Shown: piece by piece, positions 54,401 to 61,085 of the stretch
Position numbering within the stretch: position 1 is the first letter of the stretch
How the letters are laid out: each line of letters opens with the position of its first letter
DNA from: Euborellia annulipes
Lineage: Eukaryota; Arthropoda; Insecta; Dermaptera; Anisolabididae
Direction of reading: 5' to 3'
Assembly (NCBI GenBank): GCA_023213315.1
Contig: JAKCPI010000367.1
Coordinates: forward strand, 1 to 64,000
DNA: 64,000 nucleotides
Translations under genes and position numbers: made by a program
Notes under the pieces: model-generated
Database searches by the model: none
What the model was told of the DNA's origin: nothing
Seen by the model: the letters and a program-made list of their open reading frames with translations, nothing else

Positions 54401-57400
54401 AGAAAAATGTGTGTCTCTCGATCATTTTTAATCATTTTTACTCGGGTATATTACGCTCTGAAGATGTCATCTCTTGAATTATTATTAAAATAAATAAACG
54501 GAAATTCAATTATCTTAAAATTATTATTGGAAAAAATAAATATCCTACCTATATGATTATTTTTTATTCCTATTTCTATCAAGAAGTAGAGCCTATTTTA
54601 CAACTCGTTTTTATCAGGGTGCCAGGCCTTCTAACACGAAGCGTTGGGAAAAATGTTGGTTGCCATTGGTTACAGAGATCGCATGCATGTCAAAGATCGG
54701 ATCGGCGACAGAGTGAAATAAAAAAAATCGAATAGCGAAAATCGTAATTATTTTTCAAAAGGAAATGAGATCTTTTGATTGAATGGGAAAATTGAAATTT
54801 TATTTTTACTAAATGAATTTACTTTTTGAATACAATCAAGAGAAATTATCAAATTTTTTTTTTATTGTAAAAAAAATTAATTAAACATTCTTTTATATTA
54901 ATAATATAAATTTGAATGTAACAACGGTAAAATATTTTTTTTTTCAATGGAAATGAGATCTTTAGATGGTAAACTTTGGAAATTAATATTTAAATTTGTT
55001 TACAGTTTTTATTTTTTGAGAGTTTATTAAATCGTGTTTATGGAGGACATAAACATAGAAAGAGGAAGATGGGGGGGGGGGGGCTAGTTAGACCCTCCCT
55101 TCGAATTCAGTCATGAAAATTAATAGCAGTATTTATCTATTTATTTTTATGGATTGCAAATACTGAAATGCCCGACTCATTGAATCGCTGGCTGTATTTA
55201 AATTGATTTCACCGAACTGATGCATTCAGCTGGAGCCCTGTGTCCATAATGCAGCCGGGTTTTGCGCGTTGTGCAAATAACGGACAAATGAACGCACTCG
55301 GCGGAAAAACCCCTAAAGTGGGGGAGGAATAAAGTGGGAGAGAGAGAAAAACAAGATTTCCAATCTACAAATTTAGCCATATTACTTTTTAAATACTGCC
55401 TAAAAATTTTAAAATCCATTATTAAAAAAAAAAAATAAATAAATAAAACGGAACTGTCAAGATTTGAAATTTAAATAAAACTTGTTTTTTAAAGTGATTA
55501 ATATTTTGTTTGAAAACTAAATTAAATATCTAAATGGTTAATTCCAGGAGGAGTGGCTGAATATATATTGAGTAGTGAGGATATCCAGGCAGCCAAAAAA
55601 CAATAAAGAAAATTATATTTGTCTTTATTTCATATATTTGTCTACGTTTCGGCCGATATTCCGGCCTTCATCAGGACAAATGTTGTTTGCCTCGAGCTTA
55701 TAGAGGCTCTTGGCAACTCCTGACAATGTGTTTCTGTGAACATTCGTCGGATGGCATGACTTCTGGTTCAATAGTGACCAGAAGTCATGCCATCCGACGA
55801 ATGTTCACAAACACATTGTCAGGAGTTGCCAAGAGCCTCTATAAGCTCGAGGCAAACAACAATTGTCCTGATGAAGGCCGGAATATCAGCCGAAACGTAG
55901 ATAAATATATGAAATAAAGACAAATATAATTTTCTTTATTGTTTTTTGGCTGCCTGGATATCCTCACTACTCTAAATATCTAAATTTTTTTTAATGTTTC
56001 CCTCTCTGCTGCTGAGACCATTTAGGGGGTAATTGTAATTATATATATATTTATTAATTAAATTTATAGTATCTGTGGGAACTGTACATTCAACACGCAG
56101 GTTTTTCGGGGCCACCCATCCGTGATTCTGCCGTACTTGACTTGACTGCAATGAACTCAGTGGCTGTTGCCAGGCCCCCGGTCAAATATCTAAATTTACT
56201 CTTAAGGCGGCTACACACGTAACTGCAAACTTGACAAGCATGCTTGTGCAATTTTTTTGTACAAGCAAACTGTAGAGTATTTAGAAAAATTTTGCGCAAG
56301 TATTTTAATTGTGCAAGCCGCTTGATGCTTGATTGTATTTTAATCATGCCATATTTGCGCAAGCAAACCTTTCCGCCATTTTAGAGACGTCTTGACATTA
56401 TATTAATTGATTTAAAATTTCAATTTAAATATTAATATTTATTGTGTCTATGTTTAAAGCAAGTGAGCCATTTCTTGTTATCGTCGAAAAAATAACCTTC
56501 CGAGTTTGAAATTTTTAGGTTAATTTTCGGCATAAGCTATTTCTTGCACAAGCATGCTTGTGCCGAAGTGAATTTATGCATGCAGGTACAAAAAGATTGC
56601 GCAAGCATGATTGTCAAGTTTGCAGTTACGTGTGTAGCCGCCCTTACGTCTCAAGTCAGTGAATATTTAATTTTCTTTCTTTATTTAGTTTTCGAAAATG
56701 AATGCAGCCAGAGATTAGGAATTATAAATGCAAATTACTAAATCTCATTATTGTTAAAGTAGTTGAAAATAAAGTAATTTAAGAATACTTTTCCTTTTTT
56801 TTTATTCGAGTATATAAATCTTAAAACATTAAACACTGACAAATGAATTGTCTTACAACTTCCTGTAAGAAAATATCGTCTATTATTCTCTACTCTACCG
56901 AAATTAGCTTATTTTAATCACCATCTAATTCCTATAAAGGATGGTATTAGATACGTAGTCGAGGGGGTTTCGCTTCTTCTTAAATATTCCAATAAAATAA
57001 TTCTATAGATAAATTTTAGAGAAGATTAAATAAAGTTCTTATTCCCCTTATATAAAATTCTTTATGGCCATAATCACCTTTATACAGTAATTTATAAATT
57101 ATTTAAAAAATTTTGGTAAAGTTGTTTATTATTGATAGTCGGAAATGAATATGAATAAATAATAAACGATTCTTTGTTCCAGAGAACATGTTTTAATGTC
57201 TATTGTAATGACTTTATTCTCTGGTGTAGGGTATTTTATACTTAGAAAGGATGTAATTTCACAGTAATAAATATTTTAGAATTCCTTGTTTTGAAACGTT
57301 GGAATTAATTAGAGACTAAGAATTGTACCACTAATTCAATCTTAATTACAAGTATATAACGATGTCGACTTTTTGGGGACGTCAATTGTTTGGATGTTCT

Positions 57401-57796
57401 TTTTTTCAGTAACTGGTTTTTGCCCAGGGCAGTTAGGAAACTACTACTACTACTACCATCTAGCACGTAATTTTTATTAGGAAAAAGTTAAAATAGAAGA
57501 GCTTGTTAGCAGAGTGAAAAGGGAATGGGATGATCTAATTGATTGCGAGCGATGTTCTCACCATTGCAAGTCTGCTTTTCCATGTCGGGTTCGAAGCCGG
57601 GTTTGCATTTGCAGCCCCCACTGGGCAAATACCATTTGCCATCCCCTTTGCAAAGGTAGGTGGGTCTTTCAACCTCTTCGGCGTGCTCAACACAACGACC
57701 CACAGCCTGTTCAATGAGCGTCACTTCGCGACCTGTCGGTGTGGTGGGGAAGTGCGCGAAGTTCACCGTCACCGCCGGACAGGTGATGTAATACAC
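7243..57796 (-). CDS. Eph: Eph receptor tyrosine kinase, 12 exons, partial at both ends
   Basis: This is a transmembrane receptor for membrane-bound ephrins. It acts in contact-dependent repulsion, axon guidance and boundary formation at the plasma membrane. Twelve exons on the minus strand join with matching splice phases: 57562-57796, 46551-46706, 31618-31778, 30770-31081, 29330-29516, 26518-26629, 24277-24347, 15020-15163, 10596-10855, 8443-8652, 8185-8363 and 7243-7401. All use GT-AG sites. In order they encode the end of the ephrin-binding domain, the cysteine-rich region, two FN3 domains, one membrane helix, the juxtamembrane HTYEDP motif and a full tyrosine kinase. Family members are about 1000 residues; the 728 codons here lack the N-terminal signal and most of the ligand-binding domain (beyond 64000) and the C-terminal SAM domain (not found). 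Identity is very secure from the juxtamembrane and kinase motifs. The splice model comes from reading, without transcript data. Confidence 0.95.
7402..8184 (-). other. Eph intron before the last kinase exon
   Basis: AT-rich intron of 783 bp with GTACGA donor and TTGTAG acceptor. I see no gene or clear mobile element in it. Confidence 0.85.
8185..8363 (-). CDS. Eph: Eph exon: P+1 loop and alpha-F region
   Basis: The exon encodes [40 protein letters not shown], then [19 protein letters not shown]. The tyrosine-kinase PVRWTAPEA motif and DVWSxG aspartate are present. It is separated from the preceding exon by only 79 bp, the shortest intron of the gene. It is 179 nt, enters in phase 0 and leaves in phase 2 at GTACGA. 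Confidence 0.97.
8443..8652 (-). CDS. Eph: Eph exon: catalytic loop and DFG segment
   Basis: The exon encodes [20 protein letters not shown], then the catalytic loop [13 protein letters not shown], the metal-binding ADFGLSR and the activation-loop tyrosine in EGAYTTR. Catalytic Asp, Asn and the DFG Asp are intact, so the kinase is expected to be active. It is 210 nt, phase 0 at both ends, with a TTACAG acceptor and GTAAGT donor. Confidence 0.97.
8653..10595 (-). other. Eph intron with a GC-richer island and a foldback
   Basis: Intron of 1943 bp. At about 9100-9330 is a GC-richer stretch with local hairpins (GGAGCCCCTACAGGGGCC) and a minus-strand open frame of 89 codons that I do not recognise. 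The foldback at 10097-10369 is listed separately. Confidence 0.7.
10097..10369. mobile_element. Foldback element
   Basis: Left GGAAGGGTAAACAATAATAA is matched by its complement at 10346-10369. Inner arms are also paired: GACCTGATGATG near 10285 against its complement near 10165, and AACTAAATATTTTCACATTT against its complement near 10190. It carries the CTGATGAT ... CCGAAA motif discussed in the findings. Confidence 0.6.
10596..10855 (-). CDS. Eph: Eph exon: kinase N-lobe
   Basis: This exon holds the glycine-rich loop ([13 protein letters not shown]), the beta-3 lysine (AAIKTLKPG), the alpha-C glutamate ([16 protein letters not shown]) and the hinge ([16 protein letters not shown]), with threonine as the likely gatekeeper. 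All residues for ATP binding are present. One small departure is Ala where VAIKTLK is usual. It is 260 nt, enters in phase 1 and leaves in phase 0 at GTCAGT. Confidence 0.97.
10856..15019 (-). other. Eph intron between juxtamembrane and kinase exons
   Basis: Intron of 4164 bp. Apart from the palindromic element at 12733-13056 it is AT-rich. I see no gene in it. Confidence 0.8.
12733..13056. mobile_element. MITE built of palindromic AATATTGC repeats
   Basis: Ends CCCAGATAGCTTGGAATA and TATTCCAAGTTGTCTGGG form an inverted repeat. Between them the words CAATATTG, GCAATATTCC and TTGCAGCAATATT recur more than ten times in both orientations. No sequence unrelated to the repeats is left inside and no coding frame is plausible. 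Confidence 0.65.
15020..15163 (-). CDS. Eph: Eph exon: juxtamembrane tyrosine motif and kinase entry
   Basis: The exon encodes [38 protein letters not shown] and [11 protein letters not shown]. The two tyrosines in [11 protein letters not shown] match the conserved autophosphorylation sites that relieve juxtamembrane autoinhibition and recruit SH2 proteins in the Eph family. The exon ends inside the first glycine codon of the ATP-binding loop. It is 144 nt, enters in phase 1 and leaves in phase 1 at GTAAGC. Confidence 0.97.
17562..18298. mobile_element. Large inverted-repeat element
   Basis: Two arms of about 240 bp face each other around an AT-rich centre (17820-18040). Shared inverted blocks include GCTAGCG-TATATATA, AGCGAGAGAACAGGCACAT, AGTGGAA, AAATTTCCCTCTC, AAAATTTTGCAATT and CTCACTGTTT. 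The outer ends are rich in CCGCC/GGCGG words (CCCGCCATCGGTGGGC at left). No transposase frame is seen. Confidence 0.65.
19486..19640. mobile_element. tRNA-derived SINE fragment
   Basis: A tRNA B-box is present on the minus strand (GGTTCGATTCCC, seen here as GGGAATCGAACC), beside GATCTCCAGCC. It is followed by the tail TATGACTTAGTTAAAGTCC ... AATACTAATATCTGATTC. The same tail follows SINE heads at 27590 and 49305. Confidence 0.6.
23055..23072 (-). CDS. Possible alternative 18-nt Eph micro-exon
   Basis: An 18-nt segment lies between a CAACAG acceptor and a strong ACA|GTAAGT donor. It fits phase 1 on both sides. Its inclusion would change NGE-V-TTPLF to NGE-GLVVTYM-TTPLF, adding six residues with one extra tyrosine in the juxtamembrane region. 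The upstream tract is C-rich but poor in T, so the acceptor is weak. This is a proposal from phase and donor quality only. Confidence 0.25.
24277..24347 (-). CDS. Eph: Eph exon: cytoplasmic juxtamembrane, first part
   Basis: This small exon of 71 nt follows a GTTTTCAG acceptor and encodes [20 protein letters not shown] then RNGE. It is hydrophilic and cytosolic, and links the membrane helix to the tyrosine-containing juxtamembrane region. It enters in phase 2 and leaves in phase 1 at GTCAGT. The phases fit both neighbouring Eph exons exactly, which supports it despite its shortness. Confidence 0.88.
24348..26517 (-). other. Eph intron after the transmembrane exon
   Basis: Intron of 2170 bp. 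It holds the hAT-like element 25146-25749 and, just beside it, a CTGANGAT-type motif at 25775-25810. The remainder is AT-rich. Confidence 0.8.
25146..25749. mobile_element. hAT-like MITE with perfect 8-bp target duplication
   Basis: It runs from TAGGGACCGGATTTTTAGG to AATCCGGTCCCTA and is flanked by ATTATGAC on both sides (25138-25145 and 25750-25757). The interior repeats the word TTAGGTTTTT many times in both orientations. Termini are nearly identical to those of 1713-2274, but the internal repeated word is different. Confidence 0.85.
26518..26629 (-). CDS. Eph: Eph exon: transmembrane segment
   Basis: The exon encodes [20 protein letters not shown] and then an unbroken stretch rich in Val, Leu and Ile ([16 protein letters not shown]) followed by RR. 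This is a single membrane-spanning helix with a positive cytoplasmic stop-transfer end. The acceptor is TTTGCAG and the donor GTGAGT. It is 112 nt, entering in phase 1 and leaving in phase 2. Most codons in the helix are GTC, GTT or ATC, which makes the exon conspicuous against the AT-rich surroundings. Confidence 0.94.
27590..27800 (+). mobile_element. tRNA-derived SINE
   Basis: The head has an A-box-like start (GACTAGCCCAGTCTATGCAAG) and the B-box GGTTCGGTTCCC at about 27675. The tail is TTCTATGACTTGTTAAGTCC and then ATTCAAATAAATATTGTATG. The tail matches the copies at 19486 and 49305. Confidence 0.6.
28005..28110 (+). mobile_element. tRNA-derived SINE head
   Basis: TAGATAGCACACCGTTGCCC and AAGGCTGGAGATCC precede the B-box GGTTCAATTCCC, as in the 27590 copy, followed by CACATGGCCCACCAACAGG. 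The tail seen in the other copies is missing. Confidence 0.55.
29330..29516 (-). CDS. Eph: Eph exon: second FN3 domain, C-terminal half
   Basis: The exon starts [20 protein letters not shown], completing the strand YE-VRCF across the splice. It continues with [20 protein letters not shown] and [18 protein letters not shown], the family-typical end of FN3-2 (TxLGWGxxSxxVxxxTG). It is 187 nt, enters in phase 0 and leaves in phase 1 at GTGAGT. Confidence 0.95.
29517..30769 (-). other. Eph intron within FN3-2
   Basis: Intron of 1253 bp, almost half of it the hAT MITE at 29647-30210. A GA-rich tract lies at 30554-30575. Confidence 0.85.
29647..30210. mobile_element. hAT MITE (CAGTGGTCCCCAAAC type)
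   Basis: Left end CAGTGGTCCCCAAACTTTTT and right end GACCACTTTGGAAATCACTG are the classic Charlie/Tip100-like hAT termini. The flanks TACTAAAT and CACTAAAT form an 8-bp target duplication with one mismatch. The 564-bp interior has no transposase. Confidence 0.85.
30770..31081 (-). CDS. Eph: Eph exon: end of FN3-1, start of FN3-2 with Ala/Pro-rich insert
   Basis: The exon starts in phase 0 after a GATTACAG acceptor with [19 protein letters not shown], the conserved second half of FN3-1 (strands E-G, VTGLNPxTxYxFxVxAxNGV). FN3-2 begins at [20 protein letters not shown]. About 26 residues of low complexity follow: a run of Pro and Gly, then [18 protein letters not shown]. The exon ends at VVEQYE before a GTGCGT donor (phase 0). 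Vertebrate and fly Ephs normally have a short loop at this place. Length is 312 nt. Confidence 0.93.
31082..31617 (-). other. Eph intron within FN3-1
   Basis: Intron of 536 bp between ACA|GTAAGT and TTACAG|GAG. AT-rich, with nothing recognisable in it. Confidence 0.85.
31618..31778 (-). CDS. Eph: Eph exon: first FN3 domain, N-terminal half
   Basis: After a TTTTTACAG acceptor the exon encodes [40 protein letters not shown] and [13 protein letters not shown]. These are the start of FN3-1, with the typical PPSAPxNL entry and the W of strand B. Length is 161 nt, entering in phase 1 and leaving in phase 0 at ACA|GTAAGT. Confidence 0.95.
32082..32222. mobile_element. Palindromic tRNA-like element
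   Basis: Two imperfect inverted halves (TGTGTTTGATTGGGCGCCCC at left; CCAAGGGGAGGCCAAACACA at right) each carry a B-box-like GACTCGAGCC or GGACTCAAACC. It is probably a head-to-head SINE remnant or a foldback. Confidence 0.4.
34220..34240. mobile_element. Isolated hAT-like terminus
   Basis: CAGTGGCGGATCTGAGATCC resembles the 5' end of a common non-autonomous hAT family. The matching right end was not found, so this is probably a remnant. Confidence 0.3.
36111..36464 (+). pseudogene. Decayed protein-like reading frame, family unknown
   Basis: One continuous frame of 117 codons runs from ATG at 36111 to TAA at 36462, broken only by two TAG codons (codons 33 and 99). Its residues look like a real protein: [39 protein letters not shown] and [18 protein letters not shown]. 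It has mixed amino acids and few low-complexity runs, unlike the surrounding AT-rich DNA. I do not recognise the family. It may be a retroposed gene or a transposon fragment. It lies in the longest Eph intron, in the antisense orientation to Eph. Chance is possible but less likely given the sequence character. Confidence 0.4.
39158..39530 (+). repeat. Dispersed repeat family R1, copy 2
   Basis: It starts CTGGTGTGATGGTTGC, then CACACAACTTTCTCTTACC, CACACCAGATTTTTTGTGTC and GACATATA. It continues to CATCAGTAAAGTACTAGTAG. It shares block order with copy 1 and stops shortly before the TAACTTAAATATAAAAT block. Confidence 0.75.
42923..42995 (-). mobile_element. tRNA-like SINE head of 73 nt
   Basis: On the minus strand GGCAAGT ... 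GCTTGCC pair as a 7-bp acceptor-like stem (6 of 7), with an A-box (GAGCTGGCTAAGCAGTGG) and the B-box GGTTCGAATCC. The anticodon arm does not pair and the T-stem is poor, so it is judged a SINE head or tRNA pseudogene and not a working tRNA. Confidence 0.5.
43270..43492. mobile_element. hAT-like remnant
   Basis: The right terminus AAATCCGCCTCTG ends near 43492; on the other strand it reads CAGAGGCGGATTT, a common hAT start. C-runs and ACGGGCCT lie inside. No convincing left end was found. Confidence 0.3.
43645..43715 (-). mobile_element. tRNA-like fragment
   Basis: On the minus strand GTTGAGTGGTTAAAGTGCTA (A-box-like) and GAGTTCGTGTCCC (B-box-like) are spaced as in a tRNA. The ends do not pair, so it is probably a SINE remnant. 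Confidence 0.35.
45050..45116 (+). repeat. R1 family 3'-end fragment
   Basis: CGCAATACTTTCTCTCTATA followed by TATTTCATATATAGGGTAAG and AGAAAGT matches, on the opposite strand, the end of the R1 copy at 62790. It defines the far boundary of the family. Confidence 0.55.
45196..45392. mobile_element. mariner-like MITE
   Basis: The inverted ends CAGTGAGGGTCAATATTAAG and the complement of CTTAATATTGTCCCTCACTG bound 197 bp. TA lies on each side, as expected for Tc1/mariner target duplication. The interior is AT-rich without coding capacity. Confidence 0.75.
45500..45838. mobile_element. Foldback element, arms about 130 bp
   Basis: Left arm 45500-45638 is repeated as its complement at 45712-45838 with high identity (AACCGGAGAATAAAACC at the outer ends, CCCGTGTCAATCAA at the inner ends). 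The 73-bp centre contains the perfect palindrome GCGAACGTTCGC. Each arm carries a CTGATGAT-GACC...GGTC-GAAA hairpin motif. Both strands show an open frame of about 61 codons across the arms, an artefact of the symmetry. Confidence 0.75.
46551..46706 (-). CDS. Eph: Eph exon: second cysteine-rich segment
   Basis: The exon follows a GTTTTAG acceptor and encodes [20 protein letters not shown], then [21 protein letters not shown] and DPKSMPCT. This is the EGF-like half of the Eph cysteine-rich domain, ending in the family signature MPCT that precedes the first FN3 domain. It is 156 nt, enters in phase 1 (joining codon GTA) and leaves in phase 1 at GTAAGT. The exon is far more GC-rich than the surrounding intron. 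Confidence 0.95.
46875..47757. repeat. Nested inverted-repeat cluster rich in GTTAAAA/TTTTAAC
   Basis: Blocks at about 47020-47210 recur in reverse complement at about 47470-47670 (CAGCGTTAAAAAATGCTATT, TAACCTTACTTTTTAGGT, GACATTAATTTTTAACACT). A further direct copy of the opening block (CTCTAAAAACAGA) lies at 47238. It is probably a rearranged foldback or a nested MITE. No coding frame is plausible. Confidence 0.5.
49160..49460. mobile_element. Palindromic double SINE head with SINE tail
   Basis: TTTTTATTGGTGAGGCCTAA at left and TTGAGCCTCACCAATAAAAA at right are inverted. Between them lie two tandem units of about 70 bp, each a hairpin containing AATCAACCCAGGATCTCC (B-box on the minus strand). 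The right side continues into the family tail TATGACTTAGTTAAAGTGC. Confidence 0.55.
51373..51440. mobile_element. hAT-like terminus
   Basis: CAGTGGCGTCATTTAAAC is a typical hAT start followed by G-rich and T-rich runs (GGGGGAGGGGCGAA). The other end was not identified. Confidence 0.3.
53699..53747. repeat. Short tandem repeat, three units of about 16 bp
   Basis: TAAGCCGTGACGCTA, CAAGCCATGACGCCA and CAAGCCGTGACG follow one another head to tail. GC-rich in AT-rich surroundings. Confidence 0.6.
55571..55971. mobile_element. Near-perfect 401-bp foldback
   Basis: AGTAGTGAGGATATCCAGGC at 55571 is repeated as its complement up to 55971, and the arms match almost base for base to a centre of under 10 bp near 55770. 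Each arm carries a CTGATGAA-GGCC...-CGAAACGTAG motif. Differences are few (for example GGCCGATATT against AATATCAGCC). A single-stranded copy would fold into a long hairpin. No clear target duplication was found. Confidence 0.8.
56205..56643. mobile_element. PIF/Harbinger-like MITE
   Basis: GGCGGCTACACACGTAACTG at left and CAGTTACGTGTGTAGCCGCC at right continue inward through AAACTTGACAAGCATG and its near complement. TTA flanks both ends (56202-56204 and 56644-56646), the target duplication of PIF/Harbinger. CAAGCATGCTTG-type palindromes recur inside. Confidence 0.75.
57562..57796 (-). CDS. Eph: Eph exon: end of ligand-binding domain and first cysteine-rich segment
   Basis: The exon opens in phase 0 after a TTTCAG acceptor with [14 protein letters not shown], the conserved strand that closes the ephrin-binding domain (VYYKTCP in vertebrate Ephs). 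It continues with a Cys-containing segment ([32 protein letters not shown]) that starts the Sushi/EGF-like region. It ends in phase 1 at a GTGAGA donor after QTCN. Length is 235 nt. The preceding exons, with most of the ligand-binding jelly roll, are not in the window, so the next intron upstream is longer than 6.2 kb. Confidence 0.95.
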
Positions 57797-59282
57797 CTGA
57801 AACAGAACACGTAAATCGTTAAGTTGAATAAAAAAAAAAGAAAAGAAATAAAAGAAGAAAGAGGGATTAAAGATATTACTTTCTGCTGAGAATGCTTTCA
57901 ATTCTTAAGTGGTTTCTATGAGTTTTTGTAATAAACGTTTTTGTCTTTGAGATTGAATGTATATTAACGAAAAAAAAAAAAAAAAAAAAACCGTAACCGA
58001 TGGGCAGAATTGTTTAATGGTATTCAAGAGATGCTTTCTTAGTGAAAAGCTTTTTAACTTGGTTTTAGATTATTTTCGTATTTTTATTTGTATTTCCAAC
58101 ACAATACGGTTTATTTTTTTGCCTCAGTATGGTCAATTCCGCCATACCTAGAATTATTATTCTAACATAATCAAAAATAAACAGAAGATACTTATTTCAA
58201 TGAAAATATATTCATTTTTTTGTTGTTTAAATAAAAGTTTAATAAAAATTTCGAGCTCCCGGCGATTTAACCATAAAAAATTTGTATTAAACAATATTTG
58301 ATAAATTTTCTTTTTACAAGCTCTTTAAAACTAAAGGGGGTCAAAAAATTCTTTTTATACCTGTATTTAATGATCAACACATTTGCATTAGATAGAAAGT
58401 CTTTGGAAATAATAAAAACATCGATAGTCAATTCCGCATACTAGGGCTATAGATGTGTAATCACAGGTCACTTAACCTCTAGATATTCCTATTATTTAGA
58501 CTATATTTCTTTTGAAATTTTTTTTTCCCTTATCCATTAAGTTTGAAGGATTAGACTTAATTATTTTAAAATGTTGGCAAACCCGGTCATTTAGGTCTCA
58601 TTGGGAAACAATGTTCAAATACCCGAACGGGCAGTCTCGTTAGTGGAATTTTAATGGTCTCATCTTGACATTATTATCTTATCATTTAGCACGTGATGTT
58701 AATGAATCACAAATGAATAAAATATTACACCTCCAGGCGATTGAGACGAGAAAGAATAATCCAAATAAAATTGAATTTCTCTTATTATTATTATATATAG
58801 GCTAAAAAAAAATTTCCTTTATAATAAAAAAAAAAAATAACCAAATAAAGAAAGTTAATAAATTAAGGCTTTTGATATTTAAAATTAAAAGGGTCACGAA
58901 GAATTTAATTAAAAAAAAAAAAAAAAAATATTGTATTAATGATTTACCTCAATTAATGAGAAAATTTCTGCCCATCTACTGATCTGAAAATGTTACACTC
59001 TACCATGATTAAAAAATAAATAAATAAAAAAGAAAAATCAAAAGTGAAGGTGTCTGAAAGTATTTTCATCGAGGGCATTGAATTAAAATAAATATTCCGA
59101 TAAGCGTTTAAAGAACATTTGGCCTATTATTCTTTTAAGGAAAATGTTATTTGAATTTTTTAATTAAATAGAAATTATTAATTAAATATTATAAGTTATT
59201 AATCTAATTTATTTTTTGATTTTATCTTTATAAAATTAAAATAGGGAGACATTTGATATGTCCTTTTGAATAAAAGTAGGTC

Positions 59283-59314
<32 letters not shown>

Positions 59315-59844
59315 CTACAAGAATGCAAATTAAGAAATCTTGTTTTTGATCCCTGTAATTAACAAAGTAAAATTTGTAAAATGAAATTAAGATTTTGTCA
59401 AAAGTTAATATCAAGATAATAAATCATAAATAATTTTTGTCAAATTTTTTTTTTCTTTTCTAATTATAAAATATTTAAAAAAAAAAGTTTTAACTATTTT
59501 GATTTGAAGATAATAAATAAATAAATACATGATTTAAAAAGAGAAAATAGTGATTAGGTTACAATTTGGCGAACAGAGAAAGTTAACTTATATAAATAAA
59601 GAAAGATAAGATTTGTAAATGGCTTTTAGCAAATGATTGGCATAAATCAGTTATACACCTAATTAACTCTCAGCTACTTTAAATGAGAGGAAAAACCCGA
59701 TAAGAGCCTAATTAATAATAAAGAGGCCTCTATATAAATAATTATTTATTTTTAATATACGTAATAATAAGTATTATAGCGACTATTATTTGCTTATTTC
59801 ATTATCTACCAACTAGACGCACGATCTGCCTAAGACGGGCTTAC

Positions 59845-60262
59845 CATTTCTCTTATATTTCCTATGAAGCGCAAGAGTAAAGTGTGCTTCAAAATATTTC
59901 AAGGGCAAAATGAGAATATATATTTTAAAGAGCATCTAAAAAATAAGTGATTTATGAATTTTTTTATCAAAATCGTTGGAGCGAATTTTGAGAAAATAGA
60001 AAAAAAAAAAAAACTGAAAAAGTACATCAGTAAAGTACTAGTACTTTTGGGTCGATTTTGTTCAAAGGCTTCGTGCTACGTCCCAAGGGGGTACCTAACT
60101 TAAATATAAAATTTCAATCTCCTAGCTCTTTTCGTTCTTGAGTATTTTTCACATATAGACATACACACAGACAAACCATGTTGTGAAAACCACTTTTTTT
60201 GGACTCAGAGGACTTCAAAACGTGTATATCCATCAAAATCTCGACTCGAATTTTGGACATGA
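59845..60262 (+). repeat. Dispersed repeat family R1, copy 3
   Basis: It starts at CCTATGAAGCGCAAGAGTAA, then AAGTGTGCTTC, TTAAAGAGCATCTAAAAAAT, CATCAGTAAAGTACTAGTAC, CTAACTTAAATATAAAATTT and GGACTCAGAGGACTTCAAAA, ending near CTCGACTCGAATTTTGGACA. The 5' hairpin segment of copies 1 and 2 is missing. Confidence 0.75.
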
Positions 60263-60829
60263 TTTTTAAAAAAATCTTTCGCATTTAATCAAATAAAAAT
60301 TCATATTATGAAAAGATAGCCAAAGAAATAAACATGATATTATTTGAAATAATAATATGTATCTCTAAAATTTCTAATTTCTAATTTATAGAACAGTTAT
60401 GATTGTAATAATTATATCCTAATATCACTCCCCTATTTTAATCCTGAGGAGAATGGATTTTGAAACTATATTAGTAATTTAGAATCTGGGTCGAAGACTT
60501 AATTGCAGAAGCCGTCAGTTAAACTCAAATATCGAAATTATGTTATTGTTATGCTATTTCATAGCGGTTTTTATACATCTACTATATGGTTTAAAAAAAA
60601 AAATCAATCAAGTTTCTTCTTACTTTTTGAAATTAATATAAGAATTTCGATACAATTTTATGGAACATTAGATCGAGTAACGACTTAAAAAAAAAAGAGG
60701 TCAAAGGCAAAAGAAGTCTGATTAGGATTTATGCTCTCTCACTATTTTAATCGAATTCATTAGAATTCAAAGTTAGAGAGAAAGAGAGAGAGGAAAAAAA
60801 TAATAATAAATCAAAGTGGATCTCCAAAT

Positions 60830-61085
60830 CATTCGCCAGTGAGAGAATATATTAAAGTTCGAGTGTCAAATGTTCGATGAAAGCAATTGATCGCGAGAGA
60901 AGCCTTTCACAGGCCGAAAAGGGGGAGGACAAACAGACAGACAGACGTCAAAGGCCCCCGGAGAACATCTGGCCGAAACGACCTCCCAATTGTACTCGGC
61001 TTGGTTTCAAATCTATACTTATATCATTAAACCCTTCGGAGGGCGATCTTGCACCAAGGAAAAAGGAACTGGAGGGGGAATATAA
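60830..61085. other. GC-richer stretch of unknown nature
   Basis: About 250 bp with a plus-strand open frame of 70 codons (60877-61089) rich in Lys, Arg, Glu and Pro. No family was recognised. The minus strand was checked for the missing Eph ligand-binding exon and does not encode it. Confidence 0.2.

Larger units (their letters stand above)
46707..57561 (-). other. Eph intron within the cysteine-rich region
   Basis: Intron of 10855 bp. It contains the inverted-repeat cluster 46875-47757, the palindromic SINE arrangement 49160-49460, an hAT-like end at 51373, the 16-bp tandem 53699-53747, the foldback 55571-55971 and the PIF-like MITE 56205-56643. GC-richer stretches at 54610-54720 and 55200-55330 carry nothing I recognise. 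The rest is AT-rich. Confidence 0.75.

Noticed and set aside
55864..55900. Canonical hammerhead ribozyme
   Set aside because: The CUGANGA and GAAA boxes are present, but one extra base precedes stem II and no stem III or cleavage-site strand was found nearby, so only a resemblance is claimed.
55687..55917. Plus-strand frame of 76 codons
   Set aside because: It spans the two arms of the 55571-55971 foldback; symmetry and low stop density explain it.
57514..57814. Plus-strand frames of 67 and 91 codons
   Set aside because: They are antisense shadows of the Eph cysteine-rich exon, which is GC-rich and therefore has few stops.
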